From Rhodanobacter glycinis (GTDB lineage Bacteria > Pseudomonadota > Gammaproteobacteria > Xanthomonadales > Rhodanobacteraceae): 64,000 nucleotides of DNA. The stretch covers positions 879,912 through 943,911 of the forward strand of contig NZ_RCZB01000001.1 in the NCBI RefSeq assembly GCF_006438785.1. The letters run 5' to 3'. Both the position numbers and the translations under genes were made by a program. Below the pieces are notes generated by a model that did not search any database, had not been told where the DNA came from, and saw only the letters and a program-made list of their open reading frames with translations. Below, in pieces: positions 25,484-33,663 of the stretch (its first letter is position 1; every line of letters begins with the position of its first letter).

Positions 25484-26413
25484 CCGATGAAACCTTGGCA
25501 GCTTCGCGATCGCTACCCGCAGGTGGGTTATATCCGCTTCCAGGTAGCGCGCCGTGCTTTCCAGGCTGGTGTGCCCAAGCATCTGCATGATCGCGGTGAG
25601 CGGGCAGCCGTGGCGGAGCAGGGTGGTGGCCATGCTGGCGCGCAGCAGGTGCGGGTACTGCCCTGTCCATGGCCTGCTGCGTGCCGCGCGACGCACGTTC
25701 TCATAGCCGACGGCGCCACCCAACGTGACGCGTGCCCAATGACTGACGATGGCCCACACGCTGCGACGGCTGCGCAGGGCCTGCCCACGCTGCGACACCC
25801 ACAGCGCGGCGCGTTTGCCGGGCCGGGTGGTGGCGCGCAGCTCCATATATCCCAGCAGCAGCTGGTACAGCTCGTCGCTGATCGGCACCCAGCGCGTTCG
25901 CCCGCCTTTGCCGTGGGCGACATAGACGGCATCGGGCAGCACATCACCCAGGCCCAGGCCGATCAACTCGCTGGCGAGCAGGCCGGTTTCCCACAGCGTG
26001 CGCATCAGCACGCTGTCGCGGTAGCCGATAAAGGTGGCCACGTCCGGGGCGGCCAGCATGGCCAGCACCTGGCCGTCATCGAACGAGCGCACCAGCTTGG
26101 GCGGCACGCGACGATTGGACGGACAGTTATTCGATTCTGCTTGCGGACAGGCACCGATCAACGCCATCGTGTCGTAGAACGATCGCAGGGCCTTCAAATC
26201 CACATTGATCGTGGCCGGCGCAGCGCGCTGCCGGCGGCGATCGGCCAGCCAGCGCTGCAGCAGATCGGCATCGAGCCGGTCAGCTGCGCCGCCGTAGGCC
26301 AACCAGCGACGAACCACGCCGACGTACAGCCGTACCGTCGTCGGCGACCGACTTCCCATCAGGATGCGCGCAAACCGCGCCAGCGCATCCTGCAGGTCCA
26401 CATGCAGCGCCAC
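25388..26413 (-). CDS. Prophage-terminal tyrosine recombinase, XerC/D-like, box I Arg missing
   Basis: About 341 residues from GTG 26413; the ORF can extend to ATG 26551, but those extra residues look non-conserved and that ATG overlaps the dif-like site. It has a SAM-like N-terminal domain (SPTTVRLYVGVVRRWLAY) and a catalytic domain. Lys (HGKGGRTR), His and Arg (PHLLRAS), His (MLGHTS) and Tyr (ARYLEAD) are present. In box I, TGLLASEL stands where TGLRxSEL is expected, so the catalytic Arg is Leu. Enzyme activity may be low or need a partner such as host XerC/XerD. Confidence 0.8.
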   Translation of the reverse strand: MALHVDLQDALARFARILMGSRSPTTVRLYVGVVRRWLAYGGAADRLDADLLQRWLADRRRQRAAPATINVDLKALRSFYDTMALIGACPQAESNNCPSNRRVPPKLVRSFDDGQVLAMLAAPDVATFIGYRDSVLMRTLWETGLLASELIGLGLGDVLPDAVYVAHGKGGRTRWVPISDELYQLLLGYMELRATTRPGKRAALWVSQRGQALRSRRSVWAIVSHWARVTLGGAVGYENVRRAARSRPWTGQYPHLLRASMATTLLRHGCPLTAIMQMLGHTSLESTARYLEADITHLRVAIAKLPRFHRSPSLSESAAPAGVAGSGDPPRRVRQRTKPHQ

Positions 26414-26549
26414 GCTTTCACCAGTTTGGCGCTTTATTTGACCGTAACGGCGTGGTATCACACATGGGGTCCAGTAGTGGACCCACAACAAGCCGGTTTG
26501 TTGCCGATAAATCAAACTGTTATGTGATGTTCTTAATGTAGAACCTAAC

Positions 26550-26577
26550 ATTTTACATAATATACATTATGCGAAAT
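26550..26577 (-). other. dif: dif-like XerCD recombination site
   Basis: Read on the minus strand, three parts follow each other: an 11-base arm ATTTCGCATAA, a centre TGTATA, and an 11-base arm TTATGTAAAAT. The centre and the XerD-side arm equal the E. coli dif site apart from one base, and the XerC-side arm keeps the GCATAA end. This is the expected form of dif in Xanthomonadales. It lies at the very edge of the prophage, next to its recombinase, so the prophage is probably integrated at dif and this is one of its two junctions. Confidence 0.8.
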
Positions 26578-27029
26578 TATAGAGGATCGGTAGCTGCGCA
26601 AATAACTAGAACACTCTCGCCCTGCTGACGACTGTCTAACGACGACGAACTGCCCCAGCAGCAACTAAAAACCCGCCTCCTAGCAGCCAACAAACTGCCG
26701 CATAGTCGCTGATCGACCAACGATGTGCCTCATTCTCGCCGTCGTCGCTAACAAACCGCCGCGAATTAAGCCGGAACAACTGTTTCCGTTATGTGGCGCC
26801 AACTGGCTTTGTTACTCCGTCACACTTTGCCCGCTCTCCGACCGAATATCATTTTCAGTTGCTGAATGTGGCCACGAAATCTGGGCCAAATTGATTGACA
26901 ATATGGGACGTTCCAGCCGCGACTCGCTTTTTCTTCCCGGGCGTAGGCTTTATCTTGGAGCCTCAACGAATCGATTTGCCGTCGCCCACCTTGAATACAC
27001 TTGGTTGCTGACCCTAGAAGTACACAGCT
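26578..27029. other. Gene-poor, AT-richer stretch at the prophage/island border
   Basis: No convincing gene. A 109-residue ORF (26723-27052, plus) has no ribosome site, odd composition and overlaps the next gene start. The stretch contains one copy of a sequence that is repeated after the next gene (26703-26728 and 26748-26760). Confidence 0.4.
26703..26760 (+). repeat. Left copy of duplicated sequence
   Basis: TAGTCGCTGATCGACCAACG at 26703 onward and CTAACAAACCGCC at 26748-26760. Both parts recur in the same order at 27635-27675, where the spacer between them is shorter. Confidence 0.6.
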
Positions 27030-27644
27030 ATGACCGAGCTCGCTGCTACTGATTCACGGGGGAACCCGGCCGAAGCTCGCCGAGTCAGGCTGCTTGCCTT
27101 CGGCTGGCCCACGTCAATCGAGGCTGGGAAGCGCGCCACCAAGAACCCCAGCAACGCCGGTCAGTGGGCGAAGGATGCCCGGGAAGGTGGGCGCTTGCTT
27201 GGGGTCTGGGACGACGTCCAGCATACATACCGTCATCCTGACTTTCAGTTTGCTGCCGACGGTTCCATCCGCCCCGAGGTGCAAGAGCTGCTCGCCGTGA
27301 TGGCCGAGCATCCGGATTGGACACCCCGGTCCGACCCTAACGGTTGGCGACGCACTTATTGGTTGTACCAGCCTTTCCGCTCGTTGAGTCGTAGAGCGAA
27401 CGCGTTCGCAACGGCGTACCCTCTCGGCGTCGATCATGCCCTGCATGGCAGCCCTGAAGGCGCATTGGCAATGATCAGTCAGTGGATCGAGACCGCGACG
27501 CGCCGGGATGCACAGGCCCGTAACCCGGCCGACGTTTTTGCTGAGGACCCACAGGCCGTGATCGAGCTCGCTAGCAAAATGGCGGCCATGGCGCGGTCTG
27601 ACCGTGACATTGAGGGTCAGCGGTACCAGCCTAATAGTCGCTGA
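27030..27644 (+). CDS. Unknown island protein between duplicated sequences
   Basis: 204 residues. Visible features are a basic start and the stretch GGRLLGVWDDVQHTYRHPDF followed by GSIRPEVQELLAVM, a layout seen in several small proteins of plasmids and islands whose role is not known. Its stop codon lies within the right copy of the duplicated sequence. No partner gene is obvious. I do not recognise the family. Confidence 0.5.
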   Translation: MTELAATDSRGNPAEARRVRLLAFGWPTSIEAGKRATKNPSNAGQWAKDAREGGRLLGVWDDVQHTYRHPDFQFAADGSIRPEVQELLAVMAEHPDWTPRSDPNGWRRTYWLYQPFRSLSRRANAFATAYPLGVDHALHGSPEGALAMISQWIETATRRDAQARNPADVFAEDPQAVIELASKMAAMARSDRDIEGQRYQPNSR

Positions 27645-27675
27645 CCAACCAACGATGTACATCTAACAAACCGCC
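27635..27675 (+). repeat. Right copy of duplicated sequence
   Basis: TAGTCGCTGACCAACCAACG at 27635 onward and CTAACAAACCGCC at 27663-27675, matching 26703-26760. It starts inside the last codons of the 27030 gene. Confidence 0.6.
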
Positions 27676-27768
27676 TCGGAAATCCGGTGGTCATATCGTG
27701 TGCTCAAGCAAAGTCGCGCAAATAAGTGGGCACTCGCTCGGTGACTTGGCCTCAAGCCTTTCATCGAC

Positions 27769-27790
27769 AACCAATCATAAGTGATTGGTT
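27769..27790. repeat. Perfect 9-bp inverted repeat
   Basis: AACCAATCA, a TAAG centre, then TGATTGGTT. It lies between two convergent genes and could be a terminator stem or an operator. No T run follows on either side. Confidence 0.5.
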
Positions 27791-27866
27791 CTGAAGAATT
27801 AGCTGAACCTAGCTAAAATTAGCAAGAAGAGCAAAAGCGTGCTAATTCCTGCTGGACGGCGATAGG

Positions 27867-28799
27867 CTACCGGCGGGCTCCAGGCGGATCTCGTTTCTTT
27901 CTAGTACCCGATGGCTTCACCTTGGGGCTCTCCAATTTAGTGCGTAACGCCGCTTCACGCAGGGTTGCCGCCTGCAGCGCCTGCTGAGCCGCGAGCAAGG
28001 CGGCGGGAAGACCGTCCATTCGTGTCAGTTGCTGCTCCAGGGCGTTTGCGCGAGCTCGGTGTTCGGTGGCCAAGTGCTCGGCGGCACGGGCCGACGCCAC
28101 GGCCGTTTCCAGCCGTGCGGCGACTGCCGAGGCTTCGCGTTCCTTCTGTCGCAGCGTCGCCCGGAGCGTCTTGGTTTCTTCCCGGGCCCGATCGATTTCC
28201 GTGTGCGCGCGATCCTCGACGGCGCGGACATGGGTCGCTTGGGCTTCCCGTTCGGAGGTCACCGCACTTTTGTGCGCCTCGAACGCCTCGCCGAGTTGCT
28301 CCACACGCTGTTGCAACCCATCGCGTTGTTGCAGGAGCTCCGCCAGTTGGCCGGCCTGTTGCTCGACGAGACGTTGGATATCCGCCAGTCGCGTTTCAGC
28401 CACCTCACGGGCCTGATCCGCGCTCTGTGCCTGCCCCTGGGCTTCGGCGAGCGCGATGTCCCAGAGCTTGCGTTCTTGCGTGAGCGACGATTGCGCGGCC
28501 AGCAGGGCGTTCTGCTCGTGAGCGAGTGCAGTCTGAGCCAGCGAACCCGCCTGGGCCATGGCGAGGCGCCAAACCTCGGTAAACGCCTGCCCCACGTCGG
28601 CCGGCAGCTCGGGCAACACGAGCACTTGGCTCAGTCGTGTGGCGAGCGCGCCACGCCAGGTGTCCAACATGCGGGTCACCGTATTGGGCGAGCCCGTGCC
28701 GAGCTGCGCCCGAATTTTCTCGACCGTCGGCCGCTCGCCGGCGGTCACGAGCGCGTCGGCCGCGGCGCTGACCTGGTCTTGGGTGATGCCTCTGGCCAT
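27867..28799 (-). CDS. KfrA-like DNA-binding coiled-coil protein (TnpT-like)
   Basis: 310 residues. Residues 1-60 (ITQDQVSAAADALVTAGERP and GTGSPNTVTRMLDTWRG) match the KfrA N-terminal DNA-binding domain. The rest is a long Glu/Gln/Ala coiled coil ending in a basic tail. A gene of this type divergent from a tyrosine recombinase is the TnpT/TnpS layout of Tn4651-type transposons, where TnpT helps TnpS resolve cointegrates. That identity is inferred from domain and arrangement. Confidence 0.7.
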   Translation of the reverse strand: MARGITQDQVSAAADALVTAGERPTVEKIRAQLGTGSPNTVTRMLDTWRGALATRLSQVLVLPELPADVGQAFTEVWRLAMAQAGSLAQTALAHEQNALLAAQSSLTQERKLWDIALAEAQGQAQSADQAREVAETRLADIQRLVEQQAGQLAELLQQRDGLQQRVEQLGEAFEAHKSAVTSEREAQATHVRAVEDRAHTEIDRAREETKTLRATLRQKEREASAVAARLETAVASARAAEHLATEHRARANALEQQLTRMDGLPAALLAAQQALQAATLREAALRTKLESPKVKPSGTRKKRDPPGARR

Positions 28800-28892
28800 T
28801 GCTGGTGTCTCCCTGATTGGCGCCCTGCCCGCTGGTTGACGTACTGGTGATAAGTGATGATTATCGTGGCTAGGCGCCCTATTCTGTAGTAT

Positions 28893-28911
28893 ACATTACA
28901 TACTATGAAAG
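28893..28911. repeat. Palindromic core between the divergent TnpT/TnpS-like genes
   Basis: TAGTAT, a 7-base centre ACATTAC, and ATACTA form a 19-bp inverted repeat, just before the recombinase start. Two arms around a 7-base centre fit a tyrosine-recombinase crossover site, and the interval between the two genes is where Tn4651-type elements keep their resolution site. It also partly covers the promoter area, so binding may regulate both genes. Confidence 0.55.
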
Positions 28912-29993
28912 ATAATTCTCTGATTCCTACCCTCGCCCAGCCGGGTTCCAGCCTGACTCTGCCGATCCAGCTGGCGCAGCAAGCCGCCGATGCCGTGCGC
29001 GAACTGCTGGCGGAAGCCGCCGCCGCCAACACCACCCGCAGCTACGCCAGCGCCCTTCGCTACTGGGCCGGCTGGCACGCGGCGCGTTACGGCGTGGAAT
29101 TCAACCTGCCGGTGCCGGAAGCGACCGTGCTGCAGTTCGTTGTCGACCACGTCGTCCGTCGCTCGGCCGAAGGCGAACTCGCCTGGGAGCTGCCGCCGGC
29201 GGTCGATCGGACGCTGGTGGCCGCCGGCCTCAAGGCCAAGCTCGGCCCTTGGACGCTGGCGACGGTCCGTCATCGGGTCGCGGTGCTGTCGACCGCGCAT
29301 CGGCTCAAGCAGGTGCCGAACCCGTGCGAGCAGCCGGCAATCCGCACGGTGCTCAGCCGCGCCGCCCGGGCGGCCGTGAAACGCGGCGTGCGGCCGCGCA
29401 AGAAGACCGCGATCACCCTGGCGGAACTCGAGACGATGCTGGCGACCTGCGATGACACCCTCGAAGGGATTCGTGACCGCGCCCTGCTCTGCTTCGGCTT
29501 CGCCAGCGGTGGCCGCCGGCGCAGCGAGATCGCCGCGGCGGATCTGCGCGATCTGCGCCGGATCGGCCCGCAGGGTTATATCTACCGGCTGGAGCACAGC
29601 AAGACGCAGCAGGCCGGCGTGACCGCCTCCTCGACGCCGGACAAGCCCATTCTCGATCGGGCCGCGCAAGCCTTGGAGGCCTGGCTGAGTGCCGCGGGGA
29701 TCACCGAGGGGTCGATGTTTCGGCGGCTGTGGAAGCAGCGGGTCGGCCCTGCACTCTCCCCAGCTGCGGTAGGCGAGATCGTGCAGCGCCGGGCGAGGCT
29801 CGCGGGTCTGGAGGGGGACTTTGGCGGGCACAGCCTGCGTTCGGGGTTCGTGACCGAGGCCAGCCGCCAGGGCGTCTCGTTGCCGGCGATCATGGCGATG
29901 ACGGAGCACCGAGCAGTGTCCAGCGTCATGGGGTATTTTCACACGGGCAGCGCGGCGGACAACCCGGCAGCGCACCTCCTCGACGAATCTTAG
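28905..29993 (+). CDS. Tyrosine recombinase (TnpS-like)
   Basis: 362 residues. N-terminal SAM-like part (NTTRSYASALRYWAGWHAAR), then a complete catalytic set: Arg in SGGRRRSEIAAAD, Lys in EHSKTQQ, His and Arg in GGHSLRSGFV, His in TEHRAVSS and Tyr in VMGYFH. With the KfrA-like gene it forms a divergent pair as in transposon cointegrate-resolution modules. No tnpA transposase gene is present in the window, so this may be a remnant, or part of a larger island that uses it for integration. Confidence 0.75.
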   Translation: MKDNSLIPTLAQPGSSLTLPIQLAQQAADAVRELLAEAAAANTTRSYASALRYWAGWHAARYGVEFNLPVPEATVLQFVVDHVVRRSAEGELAWELPPAVDRTLVAAGLKAKLGPWTLATVRHRVAVLSTAHRLKQVPNPCEQPAIRTVLSRAARAAVKRGVRPRKKTAITLAELETMLATCDDTLEGIRDRALLCFGFASGGRRRSEIAAADLRDLRRIGPQGYIYRLEHSKTQQAGVTASSTPDKPILDRAAQALEAWLSAAGITEGSMFRRLWKQRVGPALSPAAVGEIVQRRARLAGLEGDFGGHSLRSGFVTEASRQGVSLPAIMAMTEHRAVSSVMGYFHTGSAADNPAAHLLDES

Positions 29994-30340
29994 GTGAAGC
30001 ATTAGAGCGCGGGTCCCGGATGAAGCGATCTCCTCCATAGCCCGAACGCAATATTGTCTGCATTCTATCGGTCTTGGCTATTCCGTCGTCCCAGGGCCTT
30101 CATGACCAAAAGCAGTAGCCGTCGCATATATCGGTCATGATTGAATTGTGCCTAGTACTATTTCCGCTGAATTTTGAGAGGAGTAGTGCCGGCACTCTGT
30201 CCGGCGCACCCGGTCGAGTGTTTTGCTTGAAGAACCGATAAGCGGATACACACCGGGAGAATGGGCGTGCAAGCGCGTGCGCGCCATTCTGACGGGTCGA
30301 CGGATTCTGAGCCGTCCAAATTGATTGCTAGGGAGCGTAC
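29994..30340. other. Non-coding stretch upstream of the TIR gene
   Basis: About 345 bases without a convincing ORF, with lower GC than the flanks. The start of the TIR gene has a weak ribosome site (TAGGGAGCGTAC). A promoter is probably within this stretch, but I could not choose between several weak -10-like boxes. Confidence 0.4.
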
Positions 30341-31183
30341 ATGTACAGGGGATTCAACCTTTCTCTCGACCGCGAACTGACGCAGTTCGAGGCATACCGC
30401 GCCACGGGCGAGCAATTCATGAAGAAGCGCTGGCCAAAGCTTGAGCCAAGCCTCGCCAAGTTGAGCGGCAGTGACGCCATTGATGGCGACAAGATAATGC
30501 AGGACTGGTTCCAGCAGGTCGACGCCAACGTGTTTATTTCGCACTCACACAATGACCTTGGGCTCGCGCATGGCTTCGCGGGCTATCTGCACAAGGAGCT
30601 TGGCCTCACGCCGTTCGTCGACTCTTTCGTGTGGAGCAGCGCCGATGGCCTCCTCAAGGAATTCGACGAGCTTTATTGCCGGTCCGAACTTGGCAGCGAT
30701 TATCGATACGAGTACAAAAAGCGGAACTACTCAACCAGTCACGTGCATATGATGCTCGCCGCGTCGCTGAGTGAGGTCATCGATCGCTGCGAGTGCATCA
30801 TTTTTCTCAATACGCCTGAGTCCATCGAGGTCAAGGATGCTAAGGAGAGGGCTGAGGAGAAAACAGCCTCGCCCTGGATTTACCACGAGCTCAACACCAG
30901 TCGCCTGATTCGCCGCAACCCTTTGTCACGACCGCGTTTCGCAAAGAAAACGGCACAGCGTGAGCACATCACGATGGATAGCGCGAGCCTTGAAATGCAC
31001 GTCAATTACAAAGCGCCCGTGGCCCACCTCGCCAGCATAGGCGTTGTCGACCTTGGCGCGTGGCAGGTCGACGTGCGCAAGGCTCGCGAGACTCTGGGAG
31101 ACTCCCTGGTCGGCGCCATGGCACTCGACATCCTCTATGAGCGGGTTCCCGATCCTAACCCCAGACTCTTGGGCGGTCGTTGA
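30341..31183 (+). CDS. TIR domain protein of a Thoeris-like locus
   Basis: 280 residues. After ~60 residues of N-terminal extension, ANVFISHSHNDLGLAHGFAG and the following GLTPFVDSFVW mark a TIR domain. A candidate catalytic Glu lies in SPWIYHELNTSRLI. TIR proteins in bacterial defence cleave NAD+ or turn it into a signal molecule once infection is sensed. The genes after it encode a membrane-macro protein and a second TIR-like protein, so it probably supplies signal to the macro protein. It might also act independently. Confidence 0.75.
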   Translation: MYRGFNLSLDRELTQFEAYRATGEQFMKKRWPKLEPSLAKLSGSDAIDGDKIMQDWFQQVDANVFISHSHNDLGLAHGFAGYLHKELGLTPFVDSFVWSSADGLLKEFDELYCRSELGSDYRYEYKKRNYSTSHVHMMLAASLSEVIDRCECIIFLNTPESIEVKDAKERAEEKTASPWIYHELNTSRLIRRNPLSRPRFAKKTAQREHITMDSASLEMHVNYKAPVAHLASIGVVDLGAWQVDVRKARETLGDSLVGAMALDILYERVPDPNPRLLGGR

Positions 31184-31329
31184 TCCAAAAAAGCGGTCCT
31201 TATGACTTGAGAACTTTCTAGGCAACACGCATCTTGCGAGCTGATAGGAGCGGGTCATGCGTCAGGGGGGCGTTGCGCGCGAGGCACAACAACCCTTGGG
31301 AACAACAACATCGATAGGGGCGAGGCGGG

Positions 31330-32148
31330 ATGGGAAAGTGGACGAAGAGGGGTGGCATTGTTTTCACCGCATACAGTTCGTTGTTCGGCATCAGCAAGAC
31401 GGTCACGTTTGTCCTGCCGTTCACCAAGACTTGGCTGGATAACGTCTCGGTCAGTATCGCCATCGGTGTTATCGGTCTGCTTATCGGGCTGTGGCGATTA
31501 AGAAAGCCCACCAGTGTCTCATGGAAGGTCGCCACCACGGATTCCACTATCGAGGTGTGTTTCGGAAACCTCTTCGACCAGGACGGCATTCGCCTCATCC
31601 CGGTCAACGATTACTTCGACAGCAAACTTGGCAAACCGGTTGCTCCGAAATCCCTCCACGGCCAACTTATCGAACGCGGGTTCGGTGGTCACCCGGACGC
31701 GTTCGACCGAAGCGTAGACGCCGAACTTGCAAAGACATCCTTTTCGGTCATCACCACAGCACAGGGCAAGGACAAGGTGTATCCCGTCGGCACCACCGCG
31801 ATGGTCGAGGCTGCCAAAGAGCGGTACCTCCTCTTTGCCCTAGCTAAATCGGACCCCATCGACCACAAGGCGACCGCCGACGTCCCGCAAATGTTTGTCG
31901 CACTTGCTGCCGCCTGGCATCGTGCGCGCGCTGAATCAAACGGCGAGACCGTCAATGTTCCTCTCGTTGGCACCGGTCAGTCGGGGGTCGATCTTCCGAC
32001 CCGGGAAGCATTGAACGCACTCATCTTGTCCATCATTACCGCGACAAAGGCAAAGCGGGTTGCAGGCCGCATCCGCATTGTTCTTTACGACGACCGCAAG
32101 GACGCGGTGGATCTTCGTGACGTCAAGAAATACTGGAGCGTGCAGTAA
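31330..32148 (+). CDS. Membrane-anchored macro-domain effector (Thoeris type II ThsA-like)
   Basis: 272 residues. Two hydrophobic segments near residues 10-30 and 36-54 (VSVSIAIGVIGLLIGLW) are followed by a macro-type domain of the DUF6430 kind (CFGNLFDQDGIRLIPVNDYF, then VPLVGTGQSGVDLPTREALN). In type II Thoeris, a TM-macro ThsA binds the ADP-ribose-type signal from a TIR protein and damages the membrane. The domain order here is the same. It is coupled to the next TIR-like gene by a TAATG overlap. Confidence 0.75.
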   Translation: MGKWTKRGGIVFTAYSSLFGISKTVTFVLPFTKTWLDNVSVSIAIGVIGLLIGLWRLRKPTSVSWKVATTDSTIEVCFGNLFDQDGIRLIPVNDYFDSKLGKPVAPKSLHGQLIERGFGGHPDAFDRSVDAELAKTSFSVITTAQGKDKVYPVGTTAMVEAAKERYLLFALAKSDPIDHKATADVPQMFVALAAAWHRARAESNGETVNVPLVGTGQSGVDLPTREALNALILSIITATKAKRVAGRIRIVLYDDRKDAVDLRDVKKYWSVQ

Positions 32149-32705
32149 TGGCCTACCGCAACGGCACCTACATCGCCTTTCACGCCAACGGCACGAACAT
32201 TCCGGGCGGGAATTCCGACATTGATTACTACAACCTGATGAAGGCGTGGGCAGAGCTCAACAGGGAATTTCCCCTCGTCAACAGCCACGAGAAGACCGGT
32301 CAGATCCGGGATACGAGCGCCAAGGAGACTCTGCGCCGCTCTCTCCTTGAGCGCCTGCGAAACTCGAAGAACATGGTCCTTATCCTCGGACCCACGACCA
32401 AGGCCGACACCGACTGGGTGCCATTCGAGATTGTAAAGGCGGTTGATGACTATCGAATTCCCATCATCGCTACCTACACCAAGGTCACGGCGCCAATATA
32501 TATGCCCACCAGTTTCAGCCAATACTGGCCGCCCGCGCTCGAAAGCCGTATCAGGAACAACACGGCCCACGTCATCCACATCCCGTTCAACAAAAAGGCG
32601 TTGCTCGACGCCATCGGCCAGTTCGGCCACGACGCCCTCCCACGAGGAGGCGGCTTAGGCATCTACAACACGGAGGCGTACCGCAACTTTGGGTATCCCG
32701 GCTGA
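32148..32705 (+). CDS. ThsB-like TIR (DUF1863) protein
   Basis: 185 residues. YIAFHANGTNIPGGNSDIDY, then LLERLRNSKNMVLILGPTTK and TDWVPFEIVKAVDDYRIPII fit the TIR-like DUF1863 fold of Thoeris ThsB; Glu in PFEI is a likely active-site residue. It begins at the stop of the TM-macro gene, so the two should be produced together. It is the better ThsB candidate of the two TIR genes, and the other may recognise different triggers. Confidence 0.8.
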   Translation: MAYRNGTYIAFHANGTNIPGGNSDIDYYNLMKAWAELNREFPLVNSHEKTGQIRDTSAKETLRRSLLERLRNSKNMVLILGPTTKADTDWVPFEIVKAVDDYRIPIIATYTKVTAPIYMPTSFSQYWPPALESRIRNNTAHVIHIPFNKKALLDAIGQFGHDALPRGGGLGIYNTEAYRNFGYPG

Positions 32706-32955
32706 CTCCGCTGCTTGACCTATTTGCCGGCCGGGCAGGATTCGCGATAAGGCACTGGCATTGCCGCTGCTCCACCGACCGCGGAGGCGCGCCCTTCCGT
32801 GCCAGCGGAACATACATTGTCAGCTTATGCTCGGCTTCCCCCCACTGATGATGATGAATCGTGCCCTATGACGGCGCGAGCTGCGGATGATTCTAACGTA
32901 GGAACAACACTACTCCGTTTCAGTCGTCTTCCCAGGCTCCCTAGAGTTTTCTGAT

Positions 32956-33393
32956 TCAAATGTTCTTGAGGCCGTGCCGCAACTCCCGAGCGATGGCATC
33001 GGTCTGCGCTATCGATAGCTCATCGACTCTGCCCCACCTTGTCCCGCCGCCGGCTACTGTACCGGCCACGTGAAAGTGCGCATGACCAATCGACTGATGT
33101 GCCGGCATTCCGTTGTTTTGCCATACCGTGATGCCTGGCCGGTTATACGTAGCATCAATGACCCGCGCCATACGCATGACTAGAACCCCGAGGTCCGCCG
33201 CCTCTTCCTCGGTCACGTTCAAGATGGTATCCCGGTGCGCGCGGGGAATCACCAGCGAGTGTCCGACGCCTCGCTGCTCCCGGGTCACGAGCACCGCCGA
33301 AAGAGAGGTGGTGAGAAGAATTGTGTATGGCCGCTTGCCGCTGAGGTAGTCGCAAAAGGCGCAACGGTCGGCATGCGGCATCTCGATGGACAT
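32956..33393 (-). CDS. HIT family hydrolase
   Basis: 145 residues from ATG 33393 with an AAGGAAG ribosome site; a longer in-frame start upstream lacks support. CAFCDYLSGKRPYTIL at the N-terminus and the histidine triad GHAHFHVAG near the end are typical of HIT proteins, which hydrolyse nucleotide phosphoramidates, dinucleoside polyphosphates or related bonds. It is not clearly part of either neighbouring defence-like operon. Confidence 0.85.
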   Translation of the reverse strand: MSIEMPHADRCAFCDYLSGKRPYTILLTTSLSAVLVTREQRGVGHSLVIPRAHRDTILNVTEEEAADLGVLVMRMARVIDATYNRPGITVWQNNGMPAHQSIGHAHFHVAGTVAGGGTRWGRVDELSIAQTDAIARELRHGLKNI

Positions 33394-33663
33394 CTTTAAG
33401 GGCTTCCTTGTGGGCGAGAAATGGTCGCCCCTATCATGCCTGCCAGCCTGCAATGCATGCTCGCGATCAACATGCCGCAAAGCGCCAATTGACCGTGACG
33501 GCAGGCCCCAGTCTACGCCTATGGCTTTTGGCCACTGGTCCATGACAAAGCCTATTTCGGTCCATCAGGGTCCCGGAACACACCATGCGTAACCTGGTGC
33601 AGGCATGCGACTGGGAACGCCGCGAAACAAGCCGCCGACAACTCACGCAGTTTTAGCAGCCGA

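Noticed and set aside
26723..27052. 109-residue ORF on the plus strand
   Set aside because: No ribosome site, unusual composition, overlaps the next supported gene start, and lies across the duplicated sequence.
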